Both the position numbers and the translations under genes were made by a program. Positions 63,095-64,000 of a stretch of 64,000 bases of DNA are shown here, in pieces. The DNA is from an uncultured Rhodospirillales bacterium (lineage in GTDB: Bacteria > Pseudomonadota > Alphaproteobacteria > Acetobacterales > Acetobacteraceae): assembly GCA_903823665.1 (NCBI GenBank), contig CAIJTR010000044.1:1-64000 (forward strand), given 5' to 3'. The notes under the pieces are model-generated. The model was not told the DNA's origin, did no database searches, and was given only the letters and a program-made list of their open reading frames with translations. Numbering within the stretch: the first letter of the stretch is position 1; each line of letters opens with the position of its first letter.

Positions 63095-64000
63095 ATGCCG
63101 GATAAAACTCCCCCCACTCCCCGCGCCACAGGCCGCACCGGCGATTTGTTGCCGGTCCTGCCGCTTCGCGACATTGTTGTCTTCCCGCATATGATCGTGC
63201 CGTTGTTCGTCGGCCGCGAGAAATCTGTCCGCGCACTCGAAGCGGTGATGAAAGATGACAAGCAAATTCTGCTCGTCGCGCAGAAAAACGCTGCCCAGGA
63301 TGATCCGGGCTCTGACGACATCTATCGCGTCGGCACCGTCTCCACGATCCTTCAACTGCTCAAGCTACCAGATGGCACCGTCAAGGTGCTCGTTGAAGGC
63401 GGCAAGCGCGCCCGTATCACTGGCTTCAAGGAAACCGACTCGTACTTCGAGGCGTTCGTTGAGCCGATGCCGGATCTCGACACCAACGCCAAGGAACTGG
63501 AGGCGCTTGGTCGCACGGTCGTCACCCAATTTGAGCAATACATAAAGCTCAACAAGAAAATTGCTCCCGAGGTGTTGGTCTCGCTCAACCAGATCGAGGA
63601 GCCGAGCAAGCTGGCGGACACTGTCTCCAGCCACCTCAACCTCAAAATTGCCGAGAAGCAGGAACTCCTCGACACCGCTCGCGTGGGTGAGCGTCTGGAG
63701 CGCGTGTTCGGTCACATGGAATCCGAAATCGGCGTCCTGCAGGTCGAAAAGCGCATCCGCAATCGCGTCAAACGGCAGATGGAGAAGACCCAGCGCGAGT
63801 ACTATCTGAACGAGCAGTTGAAGGCGATCCAGAAGGAACTCGGCGAGGGCGACGAGGGCAAGGACGAAACCGCCGAGCTCGAAGCTCGCATCAAGAAAAC
63901 CCGTCTGTCGAAGGAAGCGCGCGAGAAGTCCATGTCTGAGCTGAAGAAGCTCAAGACCATGAGCCCGATGTCGGCCGAGGCCACGGTGGTGCGCAACTAC
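63095..64000 (+). CDS. lon: ATP-dependent protease Lon (3' end beyond window)
   Basis: The first 302 residues of Lon, a homohexameric AAA+ protease. The LonN substrate-binding domain is visible ([28 protein letters not shown]). The helical region before the ATPase follows ([30 protein letters not shown]). The ATPase and protease domains lie outside the window. ATG 63095 with AGGAGG five bases upstream is preferred to the adjacent ATG 63092. In the 170 bases before it, CTTG at 62938 and CCAT at 62958 weakly resemble a heat-shock sigma promoter. Confidence 0.95.
   Translation, partial: MPDKTPPTPRATGRTGDLLPVLPLRDIVVFPHMIVPLFVGREKSVRALEAVMKDDKQILLVAQKNAAQDDPGSDDIYRVGTVSTILQLLKLPDGTVKVLVEGGKRARITGFKETDSYFEAFVEPMPDLDTNAKELEALGRTVVTQFEQYIKLNKKIAPEVLVSLNQIEEPSKLADTVSSHLNLKIAEKQELLDTARVGERLERVFGHMESEIGVLQVEKRIRNRVKRQMEKTQREYYLNEQLKAIQKELGEGDEGKDETAELEARIKKTRLSKEAREKSMSELKKLKTMSPMSAEATVVRNY

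Noticed and set aside
1-64000. CRISPR arrays, insertion sequences, phage genes, rRNA genes and known riboswitches
   Set aside because: I looked for regularly spaced repeats, transposase motifs, terminal inverted repeats, rRNA words and conserved riboswitch cores, and saw none. A covariance-model search would be needed to exclude weak riboswitches.

Overview
The window is high-GC DNA packed with genes on both strands. Gene families and gene order point to an alphaproteobacterium, most likely of the Acetobacteraceae/Rhodospirillales type. The pointers are the order rodZ-like, ispG, hisS, prfA, prmC and a DUF4167 gene, the order tig, clpP, clpX, lon, and several small proteins that look restricted to that group. 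The taxonomic placement is an inference from families and synteny, since there is no rRNA here. No insertion sequence, phage gene or CRISPR array was seen.

Layout. 1-5.0 kb: the cut-off start of a PuuD-like amidotransferase gene, tadA, two unknown proteins, a TauE/SafE exporter, a glycosyltransferase and an orphan LuxR regulator. 5.3-11.5 kb: a housekeeping block with a rodZ-like gene, ispG, hisS, prfA, prmC and DUF4167. A long imperfect inverted repeat lies directly upstream of hisS, whose best start is TTG. 11.6-17.4 kb: a Nudix protein, an Atm1-type ABC exporter, an antitoxin gene with a broken and truncated vapC remnant, cyanase, a SIMPL-domain protein and an EamA transporter. 17.4-20.8 kb: a single 1112-residue protein made of four roughly 280-residue repeats in A-B-A-B order, which I could not assign to a known family. 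20.9-34.9 kb: a catabolic and transport region with an alpha/beta hydrolase, aquaporin, a galactarate/altronate dehydratase plus HpcH/HpaI aldolase pair, a rhomboid protease, a quiC1-like 3-dehydroshikimate dehydratase fusion, a livHMGF-tetR operon without livK, an ABC permease and Ohr.

35.1-39.0 kb: chvE-gguA-gguB, a multiple-sugar ABC importer closed by a strong hairpin. 39.0-42.6 kb: a small winged-helix-like protein and a sensor kinase/FixJ-type regulator pair. 42.7-47.3 kb: a tkt-gap-pgk operon. 47.4-54.1 kb: an accessory patch with an FkbM methyltransferase, lower-GC lysine-rich small proteins, a Hint-domain protein, a polysaccharide deacetylase/PuuE-like protein, a class II aldolase preceded by a well-formed 19-codon mini-ORF, and a small lipoprotein. 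54.2-57.4 kb: a ParA-like ATPase gene overlapping an NMT1-type ABC importer operon. 57.5-64 kb: malonyl-CoA decarboxylase, tRNA-Leu(UAG), then tig, clpP, clpX and the start of lon.

Taken together, the accessory genes suggest a metabolism aimed at plant-derived compounds: monosaccharides through ChvE, sugar diacids through the dehydratase and aldolase, and quinate/shikimate-type compounds through QuiC1. This sits next to ordinary central carbon and protein-quality-control genes. The best candidates for something undescribed are the four-repeat protein at 17421-20759, the Hint protein with its lower-GC neighbours, the ParA-ABC operon, and two mini-ORFs placed to couple translation to downstream genes.
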